Part shown: piece after piece, positions 48,271 through 61,700 of the stretch | Position numbering within the stretch: position 1 is the stretch's first letter | How the letters are laid out: every line of letters begins with the position of its first letter | Assembly (NCBI RefSeq): GCF_037975245.1 | Contig: NC_092569.1 | Coordinates: 26,001 to 90,000, forward strand | Reading direction: 5' to 3' | Length of the DNA stretch: 64,000 nucleotides | DNA from: Apostichopus japonicus | Lineage: Eukaryota > Echinodermata > Holothuroidea > Aspidochirotida > Stichopodidae | The notes under the pieces: generated by a model | Told to the model about the DNA's origin: nothing | The model's input: the letters and a program-made list of their open reading frames with translations, nothing else | Database searches by the model: none | Position numbers and translations under genes: made by a program

Positions 48271-49718
48271 GGGTATTTATTCCACGGTTTTACTATCTGA
48301 AATGGTCTTCCGAATTTTAAATACACTCCAATAAAATTGAATTCTCTGGAAAGTACAAATATCTACAATAGAGCTATCTGAAAGCACTACAGATTCAGGG
48401 CTAAGAATACCTTCCACATAAATTAAAGTCCTCTTTCTGGCATGTGCTTTTGTTTGTTAAAGGCGCTACGAGAGATTAAGAAACGTCTCAAAAAACCAAC
48501 AACTTTCCTCCAGGGATTTGGAATAAATTCGATGGAAAATTCTTTCTATCTGACATGAATTATGTGATTAAAACCGATACGAGAGCACAAAGGAATATCC
48601 TTTCGGAGACATGGCCCCTGGATCTCCAAGAGGGCCCTGAAATACATTCCAGAGAAATGTATGGGTTTAATTCCTCTTTCTGACATGTATTTGTCTCTCC
48701 AACTTTGGAATGTCTGCTGCCGCCAATAGTCAGGATGTCTCATCTGCGTGACAATTTTTTTTTTTGAATAATGCTAGTTTGTTTGTAAGGTCAACTGGCT
48801 TTTCTTCACAATTAAACGCTGATCTCATTTAAAGGGGGGGGGGTTGTCATTGTAGCCTATGTATCCGGGGAAAAATATAATACATATATGAATGTGTAGC
48901 AAGTGGTATGACAGATATATAATAAACAAAATCCAATTCTGGTGTGCTGAATTTATTATAGGCCTATGCCTGTCATAACAACTTGCTACACATTCATTTT
49001 ATAATTTCGACTCGGCTTGCCTCTAAAAGTGGTAATTCTGTGTGCATTGTCAGATTCAACAGCACCAGGGTGCATTCTGTACAATCGCAACATCGTGTCT
49101 TCTATTTTATAAATAATTTGAAGAACTTTCAAGACAATTGCTTCCTACCATTCACCTTTCACAAGTAAACTTTGAAATTGTCCTTGATATAGTGTCTATT
49201 ATTGTTTCACAATGAAGGTCACCCATAGAATACACCCAAATAGTTCTCTTTTTGTTAAGGGGGTTAGTCATACTCGATTCGCATCACTTACTTTCAATAC
49301 GTTCCTTCTTTGGGAGCTTCGGCATGGTTCGTTTCATATACGCTAAAGACCATACTATAGCACTATTGGCTTGTCAGTTTTATTATTATTCATATATGTG
49401 GCAACACAATCTTATGCAGTGTATATTTCGTTGAAGAAGGCCGAATATGCGGCCTATTGTAAGGAACCAACGTGCTCTATACAGTTAGTTACAACACCAA
49501 TAACAAACCAAACGAGTAACTGTATTCTCTTTTAATGTATGGAGGGATTTAATAGATATTAATAGGATAGATATTTGAAAGAACATATAACATGTGTGTA
49601 TATGAATAAATATCTGTTCGCGTACTGACAGTCACCATTACACAGAACAAGGAAACGAAAATAATAGAAGAACTTGAAGGATACCTCTTGATATTTTGTT
49701 AAAGCAGTTTAAAGCAGT
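48271..49718. other. Intergenic region between receptor and mucin-like gene
   Basis: Bases about 48330-48730 show diverged repeats of a CTCTTTCTGACATGT-like motif. An inverted repeat occupies 48888-48997. The rest (49000-49718) must contain the promoter of the next gene, but no core element can be pinned down. Confidence 0.45.
48888..48997. repeat. Near-perfect inverted repeat (hairpin)
   Basis: ATGAATGTGTAGCAAGTGGT and following bases (48888-48914) is repeated in inverse orientation at 48970-48997 with about one substitution and one indel. The spacer is about 55 bp and contains a further short complementary pair (ATAATAAA/TTTATTAT). It may be a small MITE or a structured element. Confidence 0.75.
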
Positions 49719-49779
49719 ATGGATATGATGAACCCAAATCCATTGATTTATTTGTTAGTGATTTCAGCGATTGTTCCAG
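49719..49779 (+). CDS. Mucin-like gene exon 1: signal peptide
   Basis: ATG at 49719 reads MDMMNPNPLIYLLVISAIVP and ends CCA G|GTACGT in phase 1. The hydrophobic core LIYLLVISAIV and the phase match the receptor's first exon. Alternative Mets lie at codons 3 and 4. Confidence 0.72.
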
Positions 49780-52700
49780 GTACGTATACAGTTCAGATAA
49801 TGATATAATGTCATCTTTAGTCACCAGCTAGTCTAGCTTATCTTGTTGTAATTTATGGTAAGATTGGATTTCTAGTTGTTTACTGTTGTTGTTGTTGAAA
49901 TGATCTACGGCAGAAAAGAAACTGTTGACCAAAAGCTTCTCTGAGATAATGGGCTTATGTAAGTAGATATGTAAAGTTATAGTGTCTAACGTGTTGAATC
50001 ATGCAGGCTCTTCTTAGGCCTTTCTTAGGCTTTTTATTTCAGTTTGTATTTGGAGAAGAAATTGGTAGGATCGAAACGTCAAGCCCTCTTTTATTTGAAG
50101 AAATAATCAGTTAAAACTGTTTTTCTTCTACAAAAGCCTAAGTTTCCAGGTACACCTTTTTATCAAGTTATACACACACAGTTATATAACGGACGGATGG
50201 TGAAATGATTAGATGGACACACCTAGCAGTCATGCGGCCGGAAAAGGACAACGGACAACGGACAAAAAGATAAAAAGAATGACCAATGACTGTTGTGCTG
50301 ATCACTTTTTATCTCCCATTCTTATTGTATTGCGACTGATTACAGTGTATTGCGACTGATAACATTGTATTACTACTCATACAGTACAAAACACAACAAT
50401 AACAACATGGCAGTAAGAAAAGAGAATTTGTCAGGTGGTCTCACCTAGTTGAGTAAAGGTTTAAGACTTAGTTTAAAAAAGAAGCACAGCTCTTCATTAA
50501 CTGTTACCATATATTAAGCGAAGTGTTATCACTAAACTAACTAGTAACTGCTCGTCTCGTGTGTAGCACACTTTCGTAGCAGATAAATCTAGCCAAGCCT
50601 ACTTTGTATATAGGAATTTCAACTTTAGCCTATAAGTCTACCACACTTTCATTGCAAAGGCCAGTGCATAACATAGCATAGTTTGCATATAAGCATATCC
50701 GACTTAGCCAAGACCTTTCACACTACACAGCAGAGGAACAAAGGCTAACCTACTTTTATAAGCATTATGATATGGGCTGATGATTCGTTCCTGTTGTTAA
50801 CTACTGAACGCATGATGGCTCACAAATATACAGATATGAACAGACACAAGAAAGTCTGAAAGTCTTGTTTGTTTTCCGACGTTCTCCTTTAAATTTGAAC
50901 TAGTTGGGCTCTGACCATTTTTTTTTCTCTAGACTTGGGAACATTCATCTATTGCGATATTTGCTAATGTATTACGTGTACGGTAGGCTATTGGACTGTC
51001 ATTTTTAGCGGTCATAGAATGGCAGCTCTGGGAGTATCAGAACGTCACACCATTGAAAGTTTGATAACAAAAATTTGATGTTCTAGAACTTAGTAATGAG
51101 TATAAATTTGTTCTTGAAACTTTATTTAATAAGTCACCCAAAATAAATAGAGCCCGAACATGAAAAACCAAACTTCACCCAAGTGCCCCTTATCATCAAT
51201 ACCCCTACACACGATATTATTGTTTTGTGAGGCCTCCATAAAAGGTACACCAGAACATACCATTCGTAAGATGAAACACGGGGGTGTCAATGCTCCGAAA
51301 TAACACGAAGGGCATAGATAGTAGCAGGTTCAAAGCATAACTGTGAAAGGGGTAGAAATTCTTACGTCACACATAAACATTTTTCACTGGCATCTTATAA
51401 ACTTACAACAGTAATACTGTTTAAGAAAAGTCAGCCAAGATAGAGCTGGTGCACGAGAAGCAAACAACTTGATTCACTCTCGACCCCAGTCAAACTTTAC
51501 ATCGAGACTGAACCACAAACAACTTGATTCACTCTCAACCACAGTCCCTTTACATCGAGACTGAACCCCAACAACTTGATTCACTCTCAACCCCAGTCCC
51601 TTTACATCGAGAATGAACCACAAACAACTTGATTCACTTTCAACCCCAGTCAAACTTTACATCGAGACTGAACCACAAACAACTTGATTCACTCTCAACC
51701 CCAGTCCCTTTACATCGAGACTGAACCACAAACAACTTGATTCACTCTCGACCCCAGTCAAACTTTACATCGAGACTGAACCACAAACAACTTGATTCAC
51801 TCTCAACCACAGTCCCTTTACATCGAGACTGAACCACAAACAACTTGATTCACTCTCAACCACAGTCCCTTTACATCGAGACTGAACCACAAACAACTTG
51901 ATTCACTCTCAACCCCAGTCCCTTTACATCGAGACTGAACCACAAACAACTTGATTCACTTTCAACCCCAGTCCCTTTACATCGAGACTGAACCACAAAC
52001 AACTTGATTCACTCTCAACCACAGTCCCTTTACATCGAGACTGAACCACAAACAACTTGATTCACTCTCGACCCCAGTCCCTTTACATCGAGACTGAACC
52101 ACAAACAACTTGATTCACTCTCGACCCCAGTCCCTTTACATCGAGACTGAACCACAAACAACTTGATTCACTCTCGACCCCAGTCCCTTTACATCGAGAA
52201 TGAACCACAAACAACTTGATTCACTCTCGACCCCAGTCCCTTTACATCGAGACTGAACCACAAACAACTTGATTCACTTTCAACCCCAGTCCCTTTACAT
52301 CGAGACTGAACCACAAACAACTTGATTCACTCTCAACCCCAGTCCCTTTACATCGAGACTGAACCACAAACAACTTGATTCACTCTCGACCCCAGTCAAA
52401 CTTTACATCGAGACTGAACCACAAACAACTTGATTCACTCTCAACCACAGTCCCTTTACATCGAGACTGAACCACAAACAACTTGATTCACTCTCAACCC
52501 CAGTCCCTTTACATCGAGACTGAACCACAAACAACTTGATTCACTTTCAACCCCAGTCCCTTTACATCGAGACTGAACCACAAACAACTTGATTCACTCT
52601 CAACCACAGTCCCTTTACATCGAGACTGAACCACAAACAACTTGATTCACTCTCGACCCCAGTCCCTTTACATCGAGACTGAACCACAAACAACTTGATT

Positions 52701-55700
52701 CACTCTCGACCCCAGTCCCTTTACATCGAGACTGAACCACAAACAACTTGATTCACTCTCGACCCCAGTCCCTTTACATCGAGAATGAACCACAAACAAC
52801 TTGATTCACTCTCGACCCCAGTCCCTTTACATCGAGACTGAACCACAAACAACTTGATTCACTCTCAACACCAGTCCCTTTACATCGAGAATGAACCACA
52901 AACAACTTGATTCACTCTCGACCCCAGTCCCTTTACATCGAGAATGAACCACAAACAACTTGATTCACTCTCAACACCAGTCCCTTTACATCGAGACTGA
53001 ACCACAAACAACTTGATTCACTCTCAACACCAGTCCCTTTACATCGAGAATGAACCACAAACAACTTGATTCACTCTCGACCCCAGTCCCTTTACATCGA
53101 GACTGAACCACAAACAACTTGATTCACTCTCAACCCCAGTCCCTTTACATCGAGACTGAACCACAAACAACTTGATTCACTCTCAACCACAGTCCCTTTA
53201 CATCGAGACTGAACCACAAACAACTTGATTCACTCTCAACCCCAATCCCTTTACATCGAGACTGAACCACAAACAACTTGATTCACTCTCGACCCCAGTC
53301 CCTTTACATCGAGACTGAACCAAGGTAAGATGACAGTGTTACGCCAAGTGAGTATCACGAGTCGTTGGTAAAGGGAATGGATACTACACATGTTTGTATC
53401 TGTGTTGTATAACTTCTGGCAGTGTTGTACAACTAACAAGGACACATCACGGTACATTGAACACGTGTTTAATATCAGCAACATTTCTGTTCCACTAGGA
53501 CTATATTCAACACACCTTATTGATTGGTCACTATCTGTTACGTCAGAGTATCTAGCATGCTCAATGCAGTCTACCTTAATCTTTACGAACAAACAAAAAA
53601 CTTTGAAAGGAAAAAGGAGAGAAAAATGGGCTGCTGTACTAGCTAGTGATGATATTTTGGTTTACTCGTACAAATTGTATTTTGTTCCCCCTATGTTTAT
53701 GTAATCTTTTGGTATGTAATAGTAGCCTACTTGCTTGATTCAGAAAACGTGACAAACACAAAGTGCATATGGAGGAGCTGGGTTTTCCAACTCATAACAA
53801 TTTAACTATACATATGAATATATATAGTTATAATAGCAATAACGATCCGCCACCATTGACCACCCCGCAACAAAAATGCCTCATCATTGTATTTACTTTT
53901 ATTTAATGGTTTTCCAAAAGTGAGTCATAAAGGTGTCTTGATAGTCCCATATCAATAGAATGACTGCAGTAGATACAACAGGTATAATATCATATCATCA
54001 CACACAAATGGCAGTAAAGGGTATGAAATATCAAGTATATGGATGACAGCAATATTTATTATGTTCTGATTAAATTAAACTCTTCAAGGTTTAAAAACAG
54101 AATTAACCAAATAATACAGGGAAATAAAAGATAGGATAGAAGAGAAAAAAAATAGTAGAAAAGGTGAAGTGAAGTAGGCTCCTTGATCTCATATATTAGA
54201 TTTTCTCAATTATTATTCATTGAAACCTGAATGGGGTTGAGATTATGGGTGTCTGGTGAATCAGGGGTGGTTTCGCCCACCGGAAGTACCGGGTGGGGGA
54301 ACAATTGAAGTGTTTGTGGAAAGGCAGTCTAGCATGCGTTAAGACTGTATTAGTTGTGTACGCCTTATTACTGTTGGCCTATAACTAATACCTGTTTATC
54401 TTCCGATCACTGAATAGTCACACAAATAAGGTCACATTTCAAATTTTTCTTCATACTAACACAACTATCTTTAGCTTACTCTACATAGATAATATTCCGT
54501 CAGAGCCTACACCACAACAACACTCTCCTCCTTTGAAGAAAAGTACGTTAGTTTCCCTAACCAAACGCGTTATTTTCCTCTCTTAACGTTACTTTTTTCC
54601 CTTAAATCTTTTCGTACAGTTATTCCACTTACTACATCTATTCTTTCCACATAGCCTAGCCAGTACGCCTTCCATGAAAAACGTTTCCTCCAATGAAATA
54701 CGTTAGTTTCCTCCCCTAAAAATGTTACTTTCCTCCCATATGATTTAGCGGAGGAAACTTACTTTTTAGTGGAGGAAACTAACCCGTCAATAGTAGCCTA
54801 TACATACTGCAGACATGTGAACATATATACTCTTATCAATATATTCTTTGTTGCGGTCATAAGTTATGAAACCCCAGGCGATTCACTTACTACCTTGCAT
54901 TAATAAACAAATCCTTGAAACTGAATACAAACGATAAACACAATATGTTCAAATTTGTTTTCATTTGACGTATTTAGATTGTATACGACCGTATTATATT
55001 GTGAAATGGAATGCACTACATATTCAAGGTGTAGCTTTCTTACTTTTTGACAAAAGTAAGAAATAATTCGGTTGGAGATGCCTCTGAAGTACAAGTCTCA
55101 CTCTTAACAGCTAGAAATACATTGGCACCGTTTGGGAGATGTAGTGGTTTCAGTTCCCATTAATATGCTGTAGACAGGTCTCGAGTTAGTCTAACACTTA
55201 CATTACAGAATATAATGTTTCTCTTCATACCTGACTTTTCCTATAGAAAAGCTGTTGCTTGAAAATGTCTTGGCTGCTGCAGGACGAAGTTCTCTATCAT
55301 ATATAACATAAGTATAATCGCAATTGTGGTTACTTATTATTCGAATTAAAAGAAACACAGATGATCGAATCCAAACACTATACTGTACATTACACTCAAA
55401 GCAAATCTCATTTCGTTCCTAAAATCTCGATTTAGTTTGATTATTTATACACGTTTGATGATTTATTTCAGCCTGTTCAACATGGTTAAATTTGAAGGAA
55501 AAATCACATCAATTCAATCAACAACAAAAATTGCTAGCTGAAATTGCTGTTATTACTAGAATTTAATTATATATAGAGTACTGTGTATTATTTTACGTCA
55601 TTTATCTCATATGCGCAGGTACTCAAACACAAATGGTGACGACTTCAACTGTTGGTACGTACAAAGTTATTACTTCCACTCACTATCTGCCACAATTAAG

Positions 55701-58700
55701 AGACTTTTTTTGGAACAAATCAACTGTTCATTCGATGTATGCACCTATACTATGTTATGTATTTTATAGTGATGCTATTCCATTACCTCAATTTGCCCTT
55801 ATTTTGATATCAACAGTTGGTATCCCTTCACCACAGAATACGCTTCACGATCAATTAGACAAAGCCAGTACCGACGAGTATTTGACCTTACACTTTTTTC
55901 AACTATTAATTCTCGACTCGCAATTAAATACCTCGATTTTACGAGTACAGATTCAAGTGAAATAATTGAGTACAGGCAAGTATGCATAGAGTAAGAGTGC
56001 GTACTAACTACATGCCTGATACATGACGTCATAGTGTTTTACCAATTTCCGTATCACAGAAACTATGCCAATAACAAACAACGAGTTGACAACGCAAGTC
56101 AAGACACCTACAAATGTAAAGGATATGACAACGCAAGTCAAGACACCTACAAATGTAAAGGATATGACAACGCAAGTCAAGACACCTACAAATGTAAAGG
56201 ATATGACAACGCAAGTCAAGACACCTACAAATGGCAAAGGTGAGTTTTTAGTCTAACTTAATGTTTTGCAACTTAAGGATTTTCTAGTGGCTAAAATAGA
56301 TACATTAGCGACTTGCTGAAAATGTCCTGAAACTTTAGGCGCAAACCACATCCACATAGCATTTTGTATCATGGAGACAAGTTTTATGATATTTTGCAAA
56401 TGGATCAGGTAACAGCAGAATGGATGATGTCATCAGGGTACTTCAGCAGAATGGATGATGTCATCAGGGTAATTCAGCTGAATGGATGATGTCATCCGGA
56501 ACTTCAGCTGAATGGATGATGTCATCCGGTACTTCAGCTGAATGGATGATGTCATCCGGTACTTCAGCTGAATGGATGATGTCATCCGGTACTTCAGCTG
56601 AATGGATGATGTCATCCGGTACTTCAGCAGAATGGATGATGTCATCCGGTACTTCAGCAGAATGGATGATGTCATCCGGTACTTCAGCTGAATGGATGAT
56701 GTCATCAGGGTACTTCAGCTGAATGGATGATGTCATCCGGTACTTCAGCAGAATGGATGACGTCATCCTGTACTTCAGCTGAATGGATGATGTCATCCGG
56801 TACTTCAGCAGAATGGATGATGTCATCCGGTACTTCAGCTGAATGGATGATGTCATCCGGTACTTCAGCAGAATGGATGATGTCATCCGGTACTTCAGCA
56901 GAATGGATGACGTCTTTCGGTACTTCAGCAGAATGGATGATGTCATCCGGTACTTCAGCTGAATGGATGATGTCATCAGGGTACTTCAGCTGAATGGATG
57001 ATGTCATCCGGTACTTCAGCAGAATGGATGACGTCATCCTGTACTTCAGCTGAATGGATGATGTCATCCGGTACTTCAGCAGAATGGATGATGTCATCCG
57101 GTACTTCAGCTGAATGGATGATGTCATCCGGTACTTCAGCAGAATGGATGATGTCATCCGGTACTTCAGCAGAATGGATGACGTCTTTCGGTACTTCAGC
57201 AGAATGGATGATGTCATCCGGTACTTCAGCTGAATGGATGATGTCATCCGGTACTTCAGCAGAATGGATGATGTCATCCGGTACTTCAGCAGAATGGATG
57301 ACGTCTTTCGGTACTTCAGCAGAATGGATGATGTCATCCGGTACTTCATCAGAATGGATGATGTCATCCGGAACCTCAGCAGAATGGATGACGTCATCCG
57401 GTACTTCAGCTGAATGGATGATGTCATCCGGTACTTCAGCTGAATGGATGATGTCATCCGGTACTTCAGCAGAATGGATGATGTCATCCGGTACTTCAGC
57501 AGAATGGATGATGTCATCCGGTACTTCAGCTGAATGGATGATGTCATCAGGGTACTTCAGCTGAATGGATGATGTCATCCGGTACTTCAGCAGAATGGAT
57601 GACGTCATCCTGTACTTCAGCTGAATGGATGATGTCATCCGGTACTTCAGCAGAATTGATGACGTCATCCGGTACTTCAGCTGAATGGATGATGTCATCC
57701 GGAACTTCAGCAGAACGAATGATGTCATCCGGTACTTCAGCAGAATGGATGATGTCATCCGGTACTTCAGCAGAATGGATGATGTCATCCGGTACTTCAG
57801 CTGAATGGATGATGTCATCAGGGTACTTCAGCTGAATGGATGATGTCATCCGGTACTTCAGCTGAATGGATGATGTCATCCGGTATTTCAGCAGAATGGA
57901 TGACGTCATCCGGTACTTCAGCAAAATGGATGACGTCATCCGGTACTTCAGCAGAATGGATGATGTCATCCGGTACTTCAGCAGAATGGATGACGTCTTT
58001 CGGTACTTCAGCAGAATGGATGATGTCATCCGGTACTTCATCAGAATGGATGATGTCATCCGGAACCTCAGCAGAATTGATGACGTCATCCGGTACTTCA
58101 GCAGAATTGATGACGTCATCCGGTACTTCAGCTGAATGGATGATGTCATCCGGAACTTCAGCAGAATGGATGATGTCATCCGGTACTTCAGCTGAATGGA
58201 TGATGTCATCCGGTATTTCAGCAGAATGGATGACGTCATCCGGTACTTCAGCAAAATGGATGACGTCATCCGGTACTTCAGCTGAATGGATGATGTCATC
58301 AGGGTAATTCAGCTGAATGGATGATGTCATCCGGTATTTCAGCAGAATGGATGACGTCATCCGGTACTTCAGCAAAATGGATGACGTCATCCGGTACTTC
58401 AGCTGAATGGATGATGTCATCAGGGTACTTCAGCAGAATGGATGATGTCATCAGGGTAATTCAGCTGAATGGATGATGTCATCAGGTTACTTCAGCTGAA
58501 TGGATGATGTCATCCGGTACTTCAGCACAATGGATGACGTCATCCGGTACTTCAGCAGAATGGATGACGTCATCCGGTACTTCAGCTGAATGGATGATGT
58601 CATCCGGTACTTCAGCAGAATGGATGATGTCATCCGGGTACTTCAGCAGAGTGGATAACGTCATCCGGGTACTTCAGCAGCATGGATGACGTCATCCGGG

Positions 58701-61700
58701 TACTTCAGCTGAAACTGTCTTTGGTTTTCTTATAATTTGTCAATCATTTATAAAACGAGGTAAAGAAATGTTGTACCAATATACAAAAATCACATTTTCA
58801 TGAAGTTCTAAGTCTATAGAAAACTTGAGAGCCAGGCAACATTTCAAATGTTTTCAAATTTAAAGGATATGATAACAAGAAGATTTTAATGTCCTAAGTA
58901 AAACGTTCGAAAACACTTGCCCAAATAACGGACATAAACCGGTATTCTATCAAAGTGCTGAGCCAGAAAAGCCATATCAGCCATGTTTTCATCTTACCCC
59001 TACCAGATGAAACTGTTGCTACTCCTACAATGAATCCCATGGAAAAAACATCTCCAAGTAAGTACCATTGGTTCGTATCTTCCGGCGGTAGGGTAGGCCA
59101 TATCCTGATCATAGCCTCTCCAAGTCAGTACCATTGGTTCGTATTTTCCGGCGGTAGGGTAGGCCATATCCTGATCATAGCCTCTCCAAGTATGTACCAT
59201 GGGTTCGTATCTTCCGGCGGTAGGCCATATCCTGATCATAGCCTCTCCAATTAAGTACCATTGGTTCGTATTTTCCGGCGGTAGGGTAGGCCATATCCTG
59301 ATCATAGCCTCTCCAAGTTTGTACCATTGGTTTGTATCTTCCGGCGGTAGGCCATATCCTGATCATAGCCTCTCCAATTAAGTACCATGGGTTCGTATCT
59401 TCCGGCGGTAGGCCATATCCTGATCATAGCCTCTCCAAGTAAGTACCATTGGTTCGTATCTTCCGGCGGTAGGCCATATCCTGATCATAGCCTCTCCAAG
59501 TCAGTACCATTGGTTCGTATTTTCCGGCGGTAGGCCATATCCTGATCATACACCGGGAAGGAGTGCAATAACATCTGTGTACGGAGACGAATCTGCATTT
59601 TGCAGATCTCCAGTTATAGATGAGGTTTATTAATTCCCTCACCCCAACGCCTTCTTTCCTAGCCGCCCACCAATGCCTATCTGTATACGAACTACAAACG
59701 TCTCAAAAGTGATCAAGTCTTGCGTAGTCTTACCAAGCTGGTTAAAATTAAGAAAATTTTAAAGTAAAAAATTTGGCGAAGACCATAACTTCCTAGGTAG
59801 GGAAATTCATACCGGTATATTGAGACTGACATCGAGATTCGCCATATGCTCAGGCCTGACCAGACTGGGGTGGCGTGTGGAGGGGTGGGTGGGTGGAGTT
59901 TGCGGAACACAACAGCGGGGCTCGGGTGAATTAGGTGCAGAAACATATCTAGGGGCACCGTGAAATAAAGAATAGTGTATTTTTACTTGACATTATTCTT
60001 GATGAAGGGTGCAAATTAAGAGGGATTGATTGTATAGATATAGTTCTTAGTACGGTAAAAGACATATATCTTTACAGAGATTTACATGGACCACGCGTTT
60101 CATCATATTCCGTGATGAATTTTAAAATGTAACATATATTTCATTCACAATAACTCTAGTATCGTTAATGAATTATACTACTTGACATATAAATGAAATA
60201 AATTTCAGAACCTACAGTATCAGATATGCTTTATCTCGCCCCAAGCAGGAAACAAAGTGACTGGTGAAGCTATGGTACCTGGTAGCACGGACCAAACCTC
60301 CTCAAGTAAGTCACATGATTTCGTTCGTATATGAGAATAGAGAGTTGTAAATAACTATTTTTTCTATATTTTTTATATGCGGTCCAACTACCTATTCTTT
60401 CTTAAATAAATTGCAGGCATAGTAAGTGATGTGTTTTGTGACTGGGACGTTATACTTTATCTATCTTGATTAAATGCTTATCAGCAATACAAAGGCCAGA
60501 CAGGCCGTTCATATGATCAGTGATTTCAATCTGTTTGATGTTCGACATCCTGATGGTGGATAGACGTTCACTTAGTGCAGATTAAAGCTCAATTAAAGCA
60601 AAACAGATTTCATTTCTTTTCTGTGTTTTACAATCTTTTAATTATTGTACCAAACATACTATAACAAATGCCTTTATTTAAGGTAATCCAAATTATACTG
60701 GCGAAAAGTTACTTGAAATTTGCAATTAAATTCAGTTCATATTCAAATACCATGGTGGGAAATAGAGTATGTGAACAGACTTGATAATATAATATTAGAA
60801 AACATATAGAATGTAAGAAAATACAGAAAACATAACTTGGTCACTGAAATGACAAGACACAGAAATTTATGCGGGTTTCTGTCTTCCTGAAAAAAAACAA
60901 GAGAAGAATCCAAGAAGGTAGTGGCGTGGGGTGGGGCGGGGCGGGGGGGTAAGCAAAAAAGAAGAAAGATAGGATGTATTATACATAAAAGGAAAAGAGA
61001 TAATCTAACAATCGTTGAAATCTTCATAAGTAGAATGCTATCTGAATGGAACAAACAACAGAAAAGTAAGCCAAAGGAAGTTCACACTAATAATAAACAC
61101 CGCACCTACCCCCTCCCCCCCCCCCCACACCCTCTTCATACACACATAGGACTTAAATGCAAATTTCACCTGGAATATCTTTCTAATATAAAAAAAACTG
61201 AGAATGATAGAAACAATTCTCTCTTAGAAGAGGTTTAGAGCATTAAGCATTTACAGATTATTTGAAAAGTTGTGATATTGCACTCTTCCACCAAACGAGC
61301 TTCAAGATTTTTTTAAGAAAATAGACTAAAGGGAGGTTTAATCAGGTCACTGTAGAGTGGATGGGGGAAGGAGATATACCTTCAGTTTGTGGAGAAGTTA
61401 AACTCACATCGAGATGTGTTGACAACGTCAAATCCACAAACGACTGTTTCTGACACATTTCAGGAACCTATTGAAGCAGATTCTCCATTCAGTTACATCA
61501 CTACACCAAGTGCATCACTACACCAGTTACATCACTACATCACTACATCACTACACCAAGTGCATCACTACACCAGTGCATCACTACACCAGTTACATCA
61601 CTACATCACTACACCAAGTGCATCACTACACCAGTGCATCACTACACCAGTTATATCACTACACCAAGTGCATCTGATTAACTCGGCATTTCTCTGGAAT

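Noticed and set aside
50027-50155. Possible Penelope-type terminus with hammerhead-like core (GGATCGAAACGTC)
   Set aside because: Only a short suggestive motif. The catalytic CTGATGA half is not evident, so no ribozyme or element end is claimed.
53300-53330. Exon ending at the strong donor ACCAAG|GTAAGA
   Set aside because: The phase-1 frame needed by the gene meets a stop from the nearest acceptor, and no other frame fits.
56433-58664. Minus-strand frames up to 280 codons (MTSSIQLKYR and HSAEVPDDII repeats)
   Set aside because: Artefacts of the 30-bp satellite. Frames switch at each 31-bp variant.
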